From contig NZ_VOQF01000018.1 of the NCBI RefSeq assembly GCF_007994985.1, positions 1 through 64,000 on the forward strand: 64,000 nt of DNA. The letters are read 5' to 3'. This stretch comes from Metabacillus litoralis. Its GTDB lineage: Bacteria > Bacillota > Bacilli > Bacillales > Bacillaceae. Positions 50,600-59,865 of this stretch are shown here, piece by piece. The position numbers and the translations under genes were made by a program. The notes beneath the pieces were generated by a model. That model searched no databases. It was not told where the DNA came from and saw only the letters and a list, made by a program, of their open reading frames with translations. Positions within the stretch are counted from its first letter, which is position 1; each line of letters opens with the position of its first letter.

Positions 50600-51544
50600 A
50601 TGATAGAAATTGAAAAACCAAAAATCGAAACGGTTGAAATCAGCGATGATGCCAAATATGGTAAATTCGTCGTCGAGCCACTTGAGCGTGGATATGGAAC
50701 AACTTTGGGTAACTCCTTACGTCGTATCCTTTTATCCTCACTACCTGGTGCCGCTGTAACATCAATCCAAATAGATGGCGTACTTCATGAGTTTTCAACG
50801 ATCGAAGGTGTTGTTGAAGATGTTACTTCGATTATCTTAAACATTAAAAAGCTTGCTCTTAAAATCTATTCAGATGAAGAAAAGACGCTTGAAATTGATG
50901 TTCAAGGTGAAGGTATTGTAACTGCTTCAGATATTACTCATGATAGCGATGTAGAGATTCTTAATCCGAATCTTAAAATTGCTACACTTGCATCTGACGC
51001 TAGCTTTAGAATGAGACTTACTGCTAAGCGCGGACGTGGGTACACTCCAGCTGTTTCCAACAAAAGAGAAGACCAACCTATTGGTGTGATTCCAATTGAT
51101 TCGATCTTCACTCCAGTTGCTCGAGTTTCTTACCAAGTTGAGAAAACTCGTGTAGGTCAAGTCGCTAACTATGATAAGTTAACGTTAGACGTTTGGACAG
51201 ATGGTAGTACAGGGCCAAAAGAAGCAATTGCTCTTGGTTCAAAGATTCTGACTGAACACCTTAACATTTTTGTAGGGCTAACTGATGAAGCTCAAAATGC
51301 AGAAATAATGGTCGAGAAGGAAGAAGATCAAAAAGAAAAAGTTCTTGAGATGACGATTGAAGAATTAGACCTGTCGGTTCGTTCTTACAACTGTTTAAAA
51401 CGTGCTGGTATCAATACAGTACAAGAGCTTGCTCACAAAACAGAAGAAGATATGATGAAAGTTCGTAATTTAGGTCGTAAATCTCTTGAAGAAGTTAAGG
51501 CAAAATTAGAAGAACTAGGTTTAGGTCTTCGAAAAGACGACTGA
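50600..51544 (+). CDS. rpoA: DNA-directed RNA polymerase subunit alpha
   Basis: A 314-residue alpha subunit: N-terminal dimerisation domain (1-~230, with [18 protein letters not shown]), a linker rich in Glu and Lys, and a C-terminal domain (about 245-314) with [17 protein letters not shown] and [15 protein letters not shown] that contacts DNA UP elements and activators. Binding site gaaggagggttt. Confidence 0.98.
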   Translation: MIEIEKPKIETVEISDDAKYGKFVVEPLERGYGTTLGNSLRRILLSSLPGAAVTSIQIDGVLHEFSTIEGVVEDVTSIILNIKKLALKIYSDEEKTLEIDVQGEGIVTASDITHDSDVEILNPNLKIATLASDASFRMRLTAKRGRGYTPAVSNKREDQPIGVIPIDSIFTPVARVSYQVEKTRVGQVANYDKLTLDVWTDGSTGPKEAIALGSKILTEHLNIFVGLTDEAQNAEIMVEKEEDQKEKVLEMTIEELDLSVRSYNCLKRAGINTVQELAHKTEEDMMKVRNLGRKSLEEVKAKLEELGLGLRKDD

Positions 51545-51547
51545 CGA

Positions 51548-51566
51548 CTAGTTAGACATTAACTAG
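51548..51566 (+). other. Hairpin after rpoA
   Basis: CTAGTTA pairs with TAACTAG, followed by cgttttcg. A weak terminator candidate directly before the rplQ promoter. Confidence 0.4.
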
Positions 51567-51576
51567 CGTTTTCGTA

Positions 51577-51585
51577 TGTTATAAT
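51577..51585 (+). promoter_or_regulatory. Extended -10 promoter before rplQ
   Basis: TGTTATAAT is a perfect extended -10 in the 106-bp rpoA-rplQ spacer, without a clear -35. It could add transcription to rplQ beyond read-through from rpoA. Confidence 0.45.
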
Positions 51586-51650
51586 AGATAGATATGTTAA
51601 AATAGCATTATCTAAAAACATACATTATACAACGAAGGAGGGGACATCTC

Positions 51651-52046
51651 ATGTCATACAGAAAATTAGGTCGTACAAGTGCTCAACGTAAAGCAATGCT
51701 TCGTGACTTAACGACTGATTTAATTATCAGTGAGCGCATTGAAACAACAGAAGCTCGTGCAAAAGAATTACGTTCAACTGTTGAAAAGATGATAACTTTA
51801 GGTAAGCGTGGAGATCTTCATGCTCGCCGTCAAGCAGCATCTTATGTGCGTAATGAAGTAGCTGAAGTTGTAGCTGTTACAACTGCAGAAGGTAAGGAAA
51901 AAGAAAAACCGAAATATGCTTTAGAAAAGCTTTTCAGTGATATCGCTCCACGTTACGAAGATCGCCAAGGCGGTTATACTCGTATCATGAAACTTGGACC
52001 TCGTCGCGGTGACGGTGCTCCAATGGTAATCATTGAGTTAGTTTAA
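51651..52046 (+). CDS. rplQ: 50S ribosomal protein L17
   Basis: A 131-residue L17, starting [20 protein letters not shown] behind cgaaggaggggac. It is about 11 residues longer than the 120-residue B. subtilis protein as I recall it. The extra segment lies near residues 76-88 ([17 protein letters not shown]), between two conserved blocks, and is Lys/Glu-rich. The frame is clean on both sides, so this is a real in-frame insertion. A terminator follows at 52060-52101. Confidence 0.96.
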   Translation: MSYRKLGRTSAQRKAMLRDLTTDLIISERIETTEARAKELRSTVEKMITLGKRGDLHARRQAASYVRNEVAEVVAVTTAEGKEKEKPKYALEKLFSDIAPRYEDRQGGYTRIMKLGPRRGDGAPMVIIELV

Positions 52047-52059
52047 TATATACTTTTAC

Positions 52060-52101
52060 AAGGGCGTGACAGTTGCAGAACTGGATCAATGCCCTTTTTT
52101 T
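52060..52101 (+). terminator. Terminator of the S10-spc-alpha cluster
   Basis: aagggcgt pairs with atgccctt (one wobble), enclosing an inner cagtt/aactg stem, followed by seven T. Confidence 0.8.
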
Positions 52102-52561
52102 ATAGATTTAATTTCTATGTCACATCATGGTTTTAGAACTAGTTTACCTTTTGACGATTTTTAGATAAATTTTATAAAGTACTGCTATTTTGCATAAACC
52201 CTTTTGCTTAAGAGCTTGAAGTAATATGTTACTAGATCATGATGCGGTAAACTCCTATATAATAGAATCATTCTATTATCTTATTTATTCTTCTTTAATA
52301 ATGGCTGCTTTTATGAACCTTGTTGCTATTAAGAAGCTTTAGGAAACTTCTTTAATGGTATCTTATCTTCAACGATTAGGTCCTTTAACTCAATAATTAA
52401 TGTGTCTAAAAGTTTTGTAACAATAATTCAGAAAAAGAGCTTAAAAATTTCATTCGTAAACTACAGAGTAAATAGTGTGAAAAAACTAGAAAAAACGTGT
52501 AACAAAACCCATAAATTTTTATCAAGATAAGCATGGGTTAAGAGACGAGGAGAGACGAGCT
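52102..52561. other. Gene-free spacer before the ECF transporter genes
   Basis: About 460 bp of AT-rich DNA. A TATAAT at 52258-52263 lacks a good -35. A hairpin aacccat/atgggtt (52505-52539) lies just before the ecfA1 binding site. I see no gene and no recognised riboswitch. Confidence 0.4.
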
Positions 52562-53401
52562 GTGAAGGAAACAATCATTAATGTGGAGAATATAACCTTT
52601 CATTATGATCAAGAAGCTGACCCTGCATTAGATCAAGTGTCAATTGAGATTCATAAAGGGGAATGGCTAGCAATTGTTGGACATAATGGATCTGGTAAAT
52701 CCACATTAGCACGGATAATAAACGGTCTATATCTTCCCAATCAGGGATCTGTGCGTGTATGTGGGATAGAATTGTCATCAGAGTCAATCTGGGATATCAG
52801 GAAGCATGTTGGAATGGTATTTCAAAATCCTGATAATCAGTTTGTTGGTGCTACTGTTAGAGATGATGTCGCATTTGGTCTTGAGAATAATGGTATCGAT
52901 CGAGATGAAATGATTAGAAGAATTGAATGGGCTACTAAAAAGGTGAAAATGGAAGAATTCCTTGAACATGAACCACACCATCTTTCAGGTGGCCAAAAGC
53001 AGCGTGTGGCTATAGCTGGTGTTATCGCTGTTCAGCCTGATGTGATCATACTGGATGAGGCAACATCTATGTTAGATCCTGTTGGTAGGGCGGAGGTTAT
53101 TCAAACTGTTCGTGAGCTTAATAAACAAGGTATTTTAACTGTCATCTCCATTACACATGATCTTGAGGAAGCTTCTAAAGCTGATAGAATGATTGTAATG
53201 AATGCCGGGAAGAAATTTGCTGAGGGTACACCAGATGAGGTATTTCAGCTAGATCAGCAGCTAGTTGATATTGGTCTTGATCTTCCTTTTCCGTTTCTTT
53301 TAAGTAGAAAATTAAAAGAAGCTGGTGTTTCTTTACAAAATCATCATCTTACTGAGGAAGGGTTGGTGAATGAGCTATGGACATTACTCTCAAAAGTGTA
53401 G
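52562..53401 (+). CDS. ecfA1: ECF transporter ATPase EcfA1
   Basis: One of the two ATPases of the shared energy-coupling-factor module that powers vitamin and metal uptake through interchangeable S subunits. The 279-residue protein starts at GTG 52562 behind gacgaggagag. Walker A GHNGSGKST is at 40-48, followed by the Q-loop VFQNPDNQF, signature LSGGQKQR (~140), Walker B VIILDEATS and H-loop SITHD. It overlaps ecfA2 by 25 bp. Confidence 0.95.
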   Translation: MKETIINVENITFHYDQEADPALDQVSIEIHKGEWLAIVGHNGSGKSTLARIINGLYLPNQGSVRVCGIELSSESIWDIRKHVGMVFQNPDNQFVGATVRDDVAFGLENNGIDRDEMIRRIEWATKKVKMEEFLEHEPHHLSGGQKQRVAIAGVIAVQPDVIILDEATSMLDPVGRAEVIQTVRELNKQGILTVISITHDLEEASKADRMIVMNAGKKFAEGTPDEVFQLDQQLVDIGLDLPFPFLLSRKLKEAGVSLQNHHLTEEGLVNELWTLLSKV

Positions 53402-54243
53402 AACATCGATATCAAGCTCGTTCACCATTTGAAAGGCTTGCTCTTTACGATGTGAATTTGGCAATTAAAACAGGTTCTTATGTATCTATTATTGGGCATA
53501 CTGGTTCAGGTAAGTCTACAATTCTTCAGCATCTTAATGGGCTTTTGAAACCTACTAAAGGATCAATAGCTATTGGAGATCACCTGATTGAAGCTGGAAA
53601 AAAGAATAAGAACCTTAAGGAAGTAAGAAGGCTAGTAGGAATCGTTTTTCAATTTCCAGAGCATCAGCTTTTTGAGGAAACAGTTGAAAAGGATATTGCC
53701 TTTGGTCCCATGAATTTTGGTGTAAGTGAGAATGATGCTATTTTAAAAGCAAGAAAATCATTAGAAATAGTTGGTTTACCAGAATCAGTGCTGAATAAGT
53801 CTCCTTTTGACTTAAGTGGGGGACAAATGAGAAGAGTTGCTATTGCTGGGGTATTAGCAATGGGTCCCAACGTACTTGTCTTAGACGAACCTACAGCAGG
53901 TCTTGATCCTAGAGGTAGAAAAGAAATAATGGAACTCTTTTCCCGATTACGTAAGGAGCAACACCTAACAATCATTCTTGTTACACATAGCATGGAAGAT
54001 GCTGCGAGATATTCTGATGAAATATTCGTTATGCATAAAGGTACTGTTGAAATGAAAGGAACTCCGAGAGAGATATTTAACCAGGCAGAGAAACTATCAT
54101 CACTAGGCCTTGATTTACCTGAAACAATTAAGCTACAAAAAAAATTGCTTGATAAGGGTATTGTATTTAATGAGATTCCTTTAACCTTAGAAGAGACTGT
54201 TTTACAAATAACGTCTCTTATAAAAGGGGTGGATTCTCAATGA
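53377..54243 (+). CDS. ecfA2: ECF transporter ATPase EcfA2
   Basis: The second ATPase of the ECF module, 288 residues. Walker A GHTGSGKST at 40-48, Q-loop VFQFPEHQLFE, signature LSGGQMRR, Walker B VLVLDEPTAGLDP and H-loop VTHSM are all intact. It starts inside the end of ecfA1 and its stop overlaps ecfT by 4 bp, so the three subunits are translationally coupled. Confidence 0.95.
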   Translation: MDITLKSVEHRYQARSPFERLALYDVNLAIKTGSYVSIIGHTGSGKSTILQHLNGLLKPTKGSIAIGDHLIEAGKKNKNLKEVRRLVGIVFQFPEHQLFEETVEKDIAFGPMNFGVSENDAILKARKSLEIVGLPESVLNKSPFDLSGGQMRRVAIAGVLAMGPNVLVLDEPTAGLDPRGRKEIMELFSRLRKEQHLTIILVTHSMEDAARYSDEIFVMHKGTVEMKGTPREIFNQAEKLSSLGLDLPETIKLQKKLLDKGIVFNEIPLTLEETVLQITSLIKGVDSQ

Positions 54244-55037
54244 TGGATAGTATCATTATTGGTAAATATGTTCCTGGTCAATCTCTTATTCATAGAATGG
54301 ATGCACGAGCAAAATTATTATTAATATTTGCATTTGTTTTTATTGTATTTCTTGCGAATAACTTGTTCACATATTTGGTACTGGGGATTTTTACAATCAC
54401 CATTGTTACATTAACTAAATTGCCTATTCGATTTTTAGTTAAAGGTCTTAAACCTGTTCTATGGATTATCCTTTTTACATTTGTGTTGCATTTATTTGTT
54501 ACAAAAGAGGGAGAGCTATTATTTCAACTAGGTTTTATCTCAATCTATGAAGAAGGACTTAAGCAGGGCATATTTATTTCATTGCGCTTTCTCTATTTAA
54601 TTTTAATGACAACAATATTAACGTTGACGACAACGCCAATTGAAATTACAGATGGTATGGAAAGCTTGCTAGGTCCCTTTAAGAAGATTGGGTTACCAGT
54701 TCATGAATTAGCTTTAATGATGTCAATATCTTTAAGGTTTATTCCTACACTTATGGAGGAAACTGATAAAATATTGAAGGCACAAATGGCTAGAGGTGTA
54801 GACTTTACTAGTGGCCCAATAAAGGATCGTTTTAAGGCAGTTGTTCCTTTACTAGTTCCATTATTCATCAGTGCATTTAAACGTGCAGAAGAGCTTGCAA
54901 CAGCTATGGAAGCACGTGGATATAAAGGTGGAGAAGGTAGAACAAAGCTTAGACAGTTACAATGGGCAGGTTTAGATACTATTATGATGATCATGTTAGT
55001 AGCATTAGGGATTGTCTTACTATATTTACGAACATAG
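54240..55037 (+). CDS. ecfT: ECF transporter transmembrane subunit EcfT
   Basis: The 265-residue membrane coupling subunit with about five hydrophobic segments. Two Ala-Arg-Gly motifs (KAQMARGVDF and AMEARGYKG) lie in the cytoplasmic coupling helices that dock on EcfA1 and EcfA2. It starts ATGATG within the ecfA2 stop. No S subunit is encoded nearby, as expected for a group II ECF system with scattered S genes. Confidence 0.95.
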   Translation: MMDSIIIGKYVPGQSLIHRMDARAKLLLIFAFVFIVFLANNLFTYLVLGIFTITIVTLTKLPIRFLVKGLKPVLWIILFTFVLHLFVTKEGELLFQLGFISIYEEGLKQGIFISLRFLYLILMTTILTLTTTPIEITDGMESLLGPFKKIGLPVHELALMMSISLRFIPTLMEETDKILKAQMARGVDFTSGPIKDRFKAVVPLLVPLFISAFKRAEELATAMEARGYKGGEGRTKLRQLQWAGLDTIMMIMLVALGIVLLYLRT

Positions 55038-55047
55038 GAGCAAGTCG

Positions 55048-55788
55048 ATGAAAGTGAAATGCACTGTATCTTACGATGGTTCACAATTTTATGGATATCA
55101 AGTTCAACCAAATAAGCGAACGGTACAAAGTGAAATAGAAGAGGCCTTAACAAAGCTTCATAAAGGTGAAAAAATAAAAATATTTGCTTCAGGTAGAACT
55201 GATGCAAGTGTTCATGCTGTGGGACAGGTTTTTCATTTTGAAACTAATTTACGCATACCTGATGATAGATGGCCATTTGCATTAAATAGCTTACTACCAG
55301 AAGATATTGTGATTAAGTCGGCTGCTTATGTAGAACATGAATTCCATGCTCGATTTGATGTTGTTAAAAAGGAATACCGTTATATTATTAATCAAGAAAA
55401 AATTCAGGATGTTTTTAAAAGAAAATATTGTTTTCATTATCCTTATGAGATAGATCTGCAATCTATCGAAAAAGCCTGTGACCTTTTATTAGGCACACAC
55501 GATTTTACAAGCTTCTGTGCGGCAAAAACCGAGGTAGAAGATAAAGTGAGAACATTATATTCTATTGAAGTAATTAAGGAAGAAAATGATATAATTTTTC
55601 GTTTTATTGGAAATGGATTTTTGTATAATATGGTAAGAATTTTAGTAGGAACTTTATTAGAAATTGGACAAGGAATTAAATCTTTTGAGGATATTCCCGC
55701 TATTTTCAAGGGGCTGGATAGGCGATTAAGTGGGAAAACAGTGCCAGGACATGGATTATATTTATGGAAAGTTTACTATGACAACTAA
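55048..55788 (+). CDS. truA: tRNA pseudouridine synthase A
   Basis: Makes pseudouridine 38-40 in the tRNA anticodon arm. The ATG at 55048 follows taggagcaa by 7 bp and gives 246 residues starting MKVKCTVSYDGSQFYGYQ. The catalytic aspartate D52 lies in GRTDASVHAVGQ; HARF and KEYRYIIN are also family motifs. It starts 10 bp after ecfT, likely in the same transcript. Confidence 0.96.
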   Translation: MKVKCTVSYDGSQFYGYQVQPNKRTVQSEIEEALTKLHKGEKIKIFASGRTDASVHAVGQVFHFETNLRIPDDRWPFALNSLLPEDIVIKSAAYVEHEFHARFDVVKKEYRYIINQEKIQDVFKRKYCFHYPYEIDLQSIEKACDLLLGTHDFTSFCAAKTEVEDKVRTLYSIEVIKEENDIIFRFIGNGFLYNMVRILVGTLLEIGQGIKSFEDIPAIFKGLDRRLSGKTVPGHGLYLWKVYYDN

Positions 55789-55806
55789 ACCAGGTGTAAC
55801 ATGTTC

Positions 55807-55835
55807 TTGACATTCGCTTATTTAAAGTATATCAT
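55807..55835 (+). promoter_or_regulatory. Promoter of rplM-rpsI
   Basis: A perfect TTGACA (55807-55812) and TATCAT (55830-55835) with 17-bp spacing, in the 151-bp gap after truA. Confidence 0.65.
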
Positions 55836-55841
55836 ATCTAA

Positions 55842-55925
55842 TGGTATGTATTTCAACCCCACGAATAAGCCCCGGAAACTTATCGTGTTATGAAATAGAA
55901 TAGGAACCATCTTATATTATTTATT
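55842..55925 (+). ncRNA. Probable L13 leader RNA
   Basis: The leader contains ttcaaccccacgaataagc followed by a hairpin cacgaataag/cttatcgtg with one bulge. Its position directly before rplM and the ccccacgaataagccccgg segment match the L13 leader I know from Bacillus. L13 is thought to bind it and limit expression. Boundaries are approximate. Confidence 0.6.
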
Positions 55926-55939
55926 TAGGAGGAAAACAC

Positions 55940-56377
55940 ATGCGTACAACGTTTATGGCTAACGCTGCTACTATCGAACGTAAATGGTACGTAGTTGATG
56001 CTGAAGGCAAGACTTTAGGTCGTCTTTCAAGTGAAATTGCATCAATTCTACGTGGCAAACATAAACCAACTTTCACACCTCATGTTGACACTGGTGATCA
56101 TGTGATCATTATCAACGCTGAGAAAATCGAATTAACAGGTAAAAAATTAACTGATAAAATTTACTACCGTCACAGCCAATTCCCTGGTGGATTGAAATCT
56201 AGAACTGCATTGGAAATGCGTACGAACTACCCTGAAAAAATGCTTGAATTAGCAATTAAAGGGATGCTTCCAAAAGGTTCATTAGGTCGTCAAATCGGTA
56301 AGAAATTATATGTATATGCTGGTAGTGAACATCCACACCAAGCTCAACAACCTGAAGTTTACGAACTTCGCGGATAA
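55940..56377 (+). CDS. rplM: 50S ribosomal protein L13
   Basis: A 145-residue L13, an early 50S assembly protein. It starts [21 protein letters not shown] behind ttaggaggaaa; [16 protein letters not shown] and [18 protein letters not shown] are conserved. It is paired with rpsI after 20 bp. Confidence 0.97.
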   Translation: MRTTFMANAATIERKWYVVDAEGKTLGRLSSEIASILRGKHKPTFTPHVDTGDHVIIINAEKIELTGKKLTDKIYYRHSQFPGGLKSRTALEMRTNYPEKMLELAIKGMLPKGSLGRQIGKKLYVYAGSEHPHQAQQPEVYELRG

Positions 56378-56397
56378 TTAAAAAGGAGGTTATTAAT

Positions 56398-56790
56398 TTG
56401 GCACAAGTTCAATATTACGGTACTGGCCGTCGTAAGAGCTCAGTAGCACGTGTACGCTTAGTTCCTGGCGAAGGTCGTATTGTTGTAAATAGTCGTGAAA
56501 TTAAAGACTATATCCCATCAGAAGCTTTAATCGAAGATATTAAACAACCATTAAACATAACTGAAACTACAGGAAGCTACGATGTTCTTGTAAATGTTTC
56601 AGGTGGTGGATATGCTGGTCAAGCTGGCGCTATCCGTCATGGTATTTCTCGTGCTTTATTAGAAGCAGATCCAGAATACCGTGCATCACTTAAAAGTGCT
56701 GGTATGTTAACTCGTGACGCTCGTATGAAAGAACGTAAAAAATACGGTCTTAAAGGCGCACGTAAAGCACCTCAGTTCTCTAAACGTTAA
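56398..56790 (+). CDS. rpsI: 30S ribosomal protein S9
   Basis: A 130-residue S9 whose basic C-terminal tail ([11 protein letters not shown]) reaches the P-site tRNA. It starts at TTG 56398 ([15 protein letters not shown]) behind aaaaaggaggtta. Core segment [21 protein letters not shown] is intact. A terminator follows at 56801-56837. Confidence 0.97.
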   Translation: MAQVQYYGTGRRKSSVARVRLVPGEGRIVVNSREIKDYIPSEALIEDIKQPLNITETTGSYDVLVNVSGGGYAGQAGAIRHGISRALLEADPEYRASLKSAGMLTRDARMKERKKYGLKGARKAPQFSKR

Positions 56791-56800
56791 TTTTGAATTT

Positions 56801-56837
56801 AAGGACTCCCAATCTTTATTGGTTGGAGTCCTTTTTT
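56801..56837 (+). terminator. Terminator after rpsI
   Basis: aaggactcc pairs with ggagtcctt, extended by an imperfect inner stem, followed by TTTT. Confidence 0.82.
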
Positions 56838-57080
56838 ATTTTAAAGAGGTAAACAGAGAGATGAAGATGAAGCAGAATAGGTATAATCAGTATCGTAAGT
56901 GATTAGAAAAACATTCTATAACAATTGTTTCTTTAAGTGTTTATCAATCATATTTCACTCTATTTTTATATTTTTGAAGTATAATTAGTTTAACGAATAG
57001 ACAATAAGGGTAAATGTATTTATTAACTTTATGGTTTGACTTTTATTGTTTTTCACAGTAGCAAGGAGAGGGGATAGATT

Positions 57081-58601
57081 ATGAAGAAAGTTTCAAATGT
57101 ATTTTGGATAACTTTAGCGATTGTTTTAGCTTCAGTTATATTTGGGGTATCAGCTCCAGATAGTTTTGAAGAAGTTACTGCAAATATACAATCATTTATT
57201 ACATCTACATTCGGATGGTATTATCTAACATTAGTGACGATTGTTGTGATATTTTGTATATTTCTTATCTTTAGTCCGATTGGGACAATTAAATTAGGTA
57301 AAGCAGATGAAGAGCCTGAATATTCAAAAGGTACATGGTTTGCCATGCTCTTTAGTGCAGGTATGGGGATTGGTCTTGTGTTTTGGGGAGCAGCTGAGCC
57401 ATTATCACATTTTATGAGTCCTCCTTTATCAGAAGGTGGAACATCTGTAGCCTTTAAAGAATCCATGAGGTATACATTTTTCCATTGGGGTATTCATGCT
57501 TGGGGAATATACGCAATTGTAGCCTTAGCTTTAGCGTATTATAAATTTCGTAAAGATGAACCGGGTTTAATATCTGCAACATTAAAACCTGTACTAGGCA
57601 AACGTATGGAAGGACCACTTGGTACAGTAGTTGATGTATTAGCCGTTTTTGCTACAGTTATTGGTGTTGCAACAACTTTAGGTTTTGGAGCAGCACAAAT
57701 AAATGGAGGTTTATCTTATTTATTTGGGATCCCTAATAATTTTACAGTTCAATTTATTATTATAGCAATCGTAACTATTTTATTTATGATTTCAGCATGG
57801 TCAGGTTTAGGTAAAGGAATTAAATATTTAAGTAACACAAATATGGTCTTAGCCATTACTTTATTTATCATGATGTTTTTTATAGGACCCACAATTCTTA
57901 TTCTAAATATTTTTACAGATACAGTTGGAAGCTATATTCAAAATCTTGCTCAAATGAGTTTTAGAATTGCGCCTTTAAATGAAGAGCATCGTAGCTGGAT
58001 TAATGGTTGGACAATCTTTTATTGGGCATGGTGGATTTCATGGTCACCATTTGTTGGGATCTTTATTGCTCGTGTATCAAGAGGACGTACTATTCGAGAG
58101 TTTTTAATAGGAGTATTATTATTTCCAGCTCTTGTCAGTTTTGTGTGGTTTGCCACATTTGGTACATCAGCAATTGAGATTCAAAAGGCAGAAATTATTG
58201 ATTTAACACAGTTTGCAACAGAAGAGGTTTTATTTGCAATCTTTAGTCAAATGCCAGCATCAACTATTCTTTCAATTATAGCGGTAGCACTCATAAGTAC
58301 ATTTTTTATTACTTCTGCAGACTCTGCAACTTTCGTATTAGGAATGCAAACAACTTATGGCTCGTTAACACCACCAAATTCAGTTAAATTAACATGGGGA
58401 GTTGCACAGTCAACTGTTGCGTTAATTTTACTTTATAGTGGTGGGTTACAGGCACTACAAAATGCATTAATCATAGCTGCTTTTCCTTTTTCCTTTATCA
58501 TTGTATTAATGATGGTATCCCTATATATATCATTAAATAAAGAAAAGCGCGAACTTGGTTTATACTTTAAGCCGATTCCTAAAAAGAAGATAGAGAAATA
58601 A
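57081..58601 (+). CDS. BCCT family glycine betaine/choline-type transporter
   Basis: A 506-residue membrane protein with about 12 spans. The family glycine stretch [15 protein letters not shown] (about 94-108), [10 protein letters not shown] and the signature [20 protein letters not shown] are clear, placing it with OpuD/BetL, sodium-coupled uptake of osmoprotectants. The substrate is inferred. The ATG at 57081 follows agcaaggagaggg. It stands alone with its own terminator at 58639-58698. In B. subtilis other genes follow rpsI, so this locus is variable. Confidence 0.9.
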   Translation: MKKVSNVFWITLAIVLASVIFGVSAPDSFEEVTANIQSFITSTFGWYYLTLVTIVVIFCIFLIFSPIGTIKLGKADEEPEYSKGTWFAMLFSAGMGIGLVFWGAAEPLSHFMSPPLSEGGTSVAFKESMRYTFFHWGIHAWGIYAIVALALAYYKFRKDEPGLISATLKPVLGKRMEGPLGTVVDVLAVFATVIGVATTLGFGAAQINGGLSYLFGIPNNFTVQFIIIAIVTILFMISAWSGLGKGIKYLSNTNMVLAITLFIMMFFIGPTILILNIFTDTVGSYIQNLAQMSFRIAPLNEEHRSWINGWTIFYWAWWISWSPFVGIFIARVSRGRTIREFLIGVLLFPALVSFVWFATFGTSAIEIQKAEIIDLTQFATEEVLFAIFSQMPASTILSIIAVALISTFFITSADSATFVLGMQTTYGSLTPPNSVKLTWGVAQSTVALILLYSGGLQALQNALIIAAFPFSFIIVLMMVSLYISLNKEKRELGLYFKPIPKKKIEK

Positions 58602-58638
58602 AGTTAAAGAGACTGGGACATAAGTAATTAAGTTAATG

Positions 58639-58698
58639 AAAAACCCGAATTATTTGGTGATATATTAATTAATCACTCGCCTAATAGTTCGGGTTTTT
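58639..58698 (+). terminator. Terminator after the BCCT gene
   Basis: aaaaacccgaa pairs with ttcgggttttt across a long, partly paired loop (ttattTGGTGAT...ATCA). It is symmetric enough to work on both strands. Confidence 0.75.
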
Positions 58699-58750
58699 AT
58701 TTGTGTCTTCAATATTTTTTTTTGATTTTTCATACTATTTTTAAGCACTA

Positions 58751-58880
58751 GTGGAATGGAGCGGAAGACACTCGACTCCTACGGGAATAGAGGAAAGGCT
58801 GAGACCCCACAGGTGCTTGCGCCGAGGAGGCTCAGCTTCCTCCCCGTGGAAAGCGAGTGTCTGCAGCGCAATGGAACGAA
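58751..58880. repeat. Bacillales-type intergenic repeat with inverted ends
   Basis: A GC-rich block unlike its AT-rich surroundings. The outer arms agcggaagacactcg and cgagtgtctgcagcgc are inverted, and within it gaggaggctcagcttcctc is itself an imperfect palindrome. I recall near-identical sequences scattered in intergenic regions of many Bacillus genomes. As RNA on either strand it would fold into a long hairpin. No coding frame. Confidence 0.75.
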
Positions 58881-58988
58881 TTTGTCTTTTCAGCTAACTG
58901 AATTTAGATTTATTCGTCTTTTTGGATGATTTCTTTTGTTATATCCCAACCTCTTTTATATTACATATGTATGTTAACTAAGCTATTA

Positions 58989-59621
58989 TTATCCGAATAA
59001 TGCTAGAATTCCTTGATAGGCAAAATAACCACCAAAACCAAGTAAAGATAAGCCTGAAATAATCGATATGACTTTAAGGCTGCCATCATTAAGGTATTTT
59101 CTAAAGCCTGTTGTTAATGCTGCAACAAATAGGTCCCATAATGTTAAACCAACAAAGATCATACAACTATATACTAACAATTGGCTTGTACCATTCATTT
59201 GCGCTGTTTTGGCTAAAACAGAACCATATATTCCCAACCAAAAAAGAATGGATAACGGACTAGTAATAGACATAATGAACCCTGTGAGAAAGCATTTCAT
59301 TAGTGAATCCTTTTTTCTAGTAACAGTTAACTGAACCTTATTTGAACCTACTATACTTTCAATACCTGAATAAATTAAAATAAATCCTCCAAAAAGCCAT
59401 AAAAAGATTTGAACAATTGGTATTTCTAAAAAGTGCACCATTCCTAGATAAACAAATAGCATAAAAAATCCATCAGCAATCATCGAACCTGCTCCAACGA
59501 TCCATGCATGCCAAAATCCATTTTTAATTCCCTTATCTAAACGTACAGAATTAACAGGTCCTATTGGAGCAGCTAATGATAGACCCAGAAAGATATAACT
59601 TATTAAAATACTAACACTCAA
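58989..59621 (-). CDS. LysE family amino-acid exporter
   Basis: A 210-residue membrane protein with about six spans, of the LysE/RhtB efflux family. The N-terminal signature SYIFLGLSLAAPIGPVN and LDKGIKNGFWHAW are typical. The start is set at TTG 59621 with aggag 11 bp upstream; the open frame continues to 59801, but that extension is unlike the family and would give a 270-residue protein. The exported substrate is unknown. It is divergent from asnA. Confidence 0.82.
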   Translation of the reverse strand: MSVSILISYIFLGLSLAAPIGPVNSVRLDKGIKNGFWHAWIVGAGSMIADGFFMLFVYLGMVHFLEIPIVQIFLWLFGGFILIYSGIESIVGSNKVQLTVTRKKDSLMKCFLTGFIMSITSPLSILFWLGIYGSVLAKTAQMNGTSQLLVYSCMIFVGLTLWDLFVAALTTGFRKYLNDGSLKVISIISGLSLLGFGGYFAYQGILALFG

Positions 59622-59865
59622 TAAGATCCACGCTCCTAAAAAATTGCTTTTTATAACTTGTACAATTATATGAATGTCGGAATTAACTATGACAAATAAA
59701 CAATATTTGTATAGGTTATTTTGTGTTGATAATGACATGTTTCTTCGATAGATTTTTTTGTAACAAATGGAAATTAACTTACATACAGTGATTTTGTTCA
59801 TTCTAAAATTGTAGTGACTAAAATGGTGTTAGGAAGTAAAAGTGATTAACATTTGGGAGGATACT

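Noticed and set aside
59622-59801. 60-residue N-terminal extension of the LysE-type gene
   Set aside because: The extension is unlike the family, and an aggag-preceded TTG gives a normal-length protein; the longer start remains a minor possibility.
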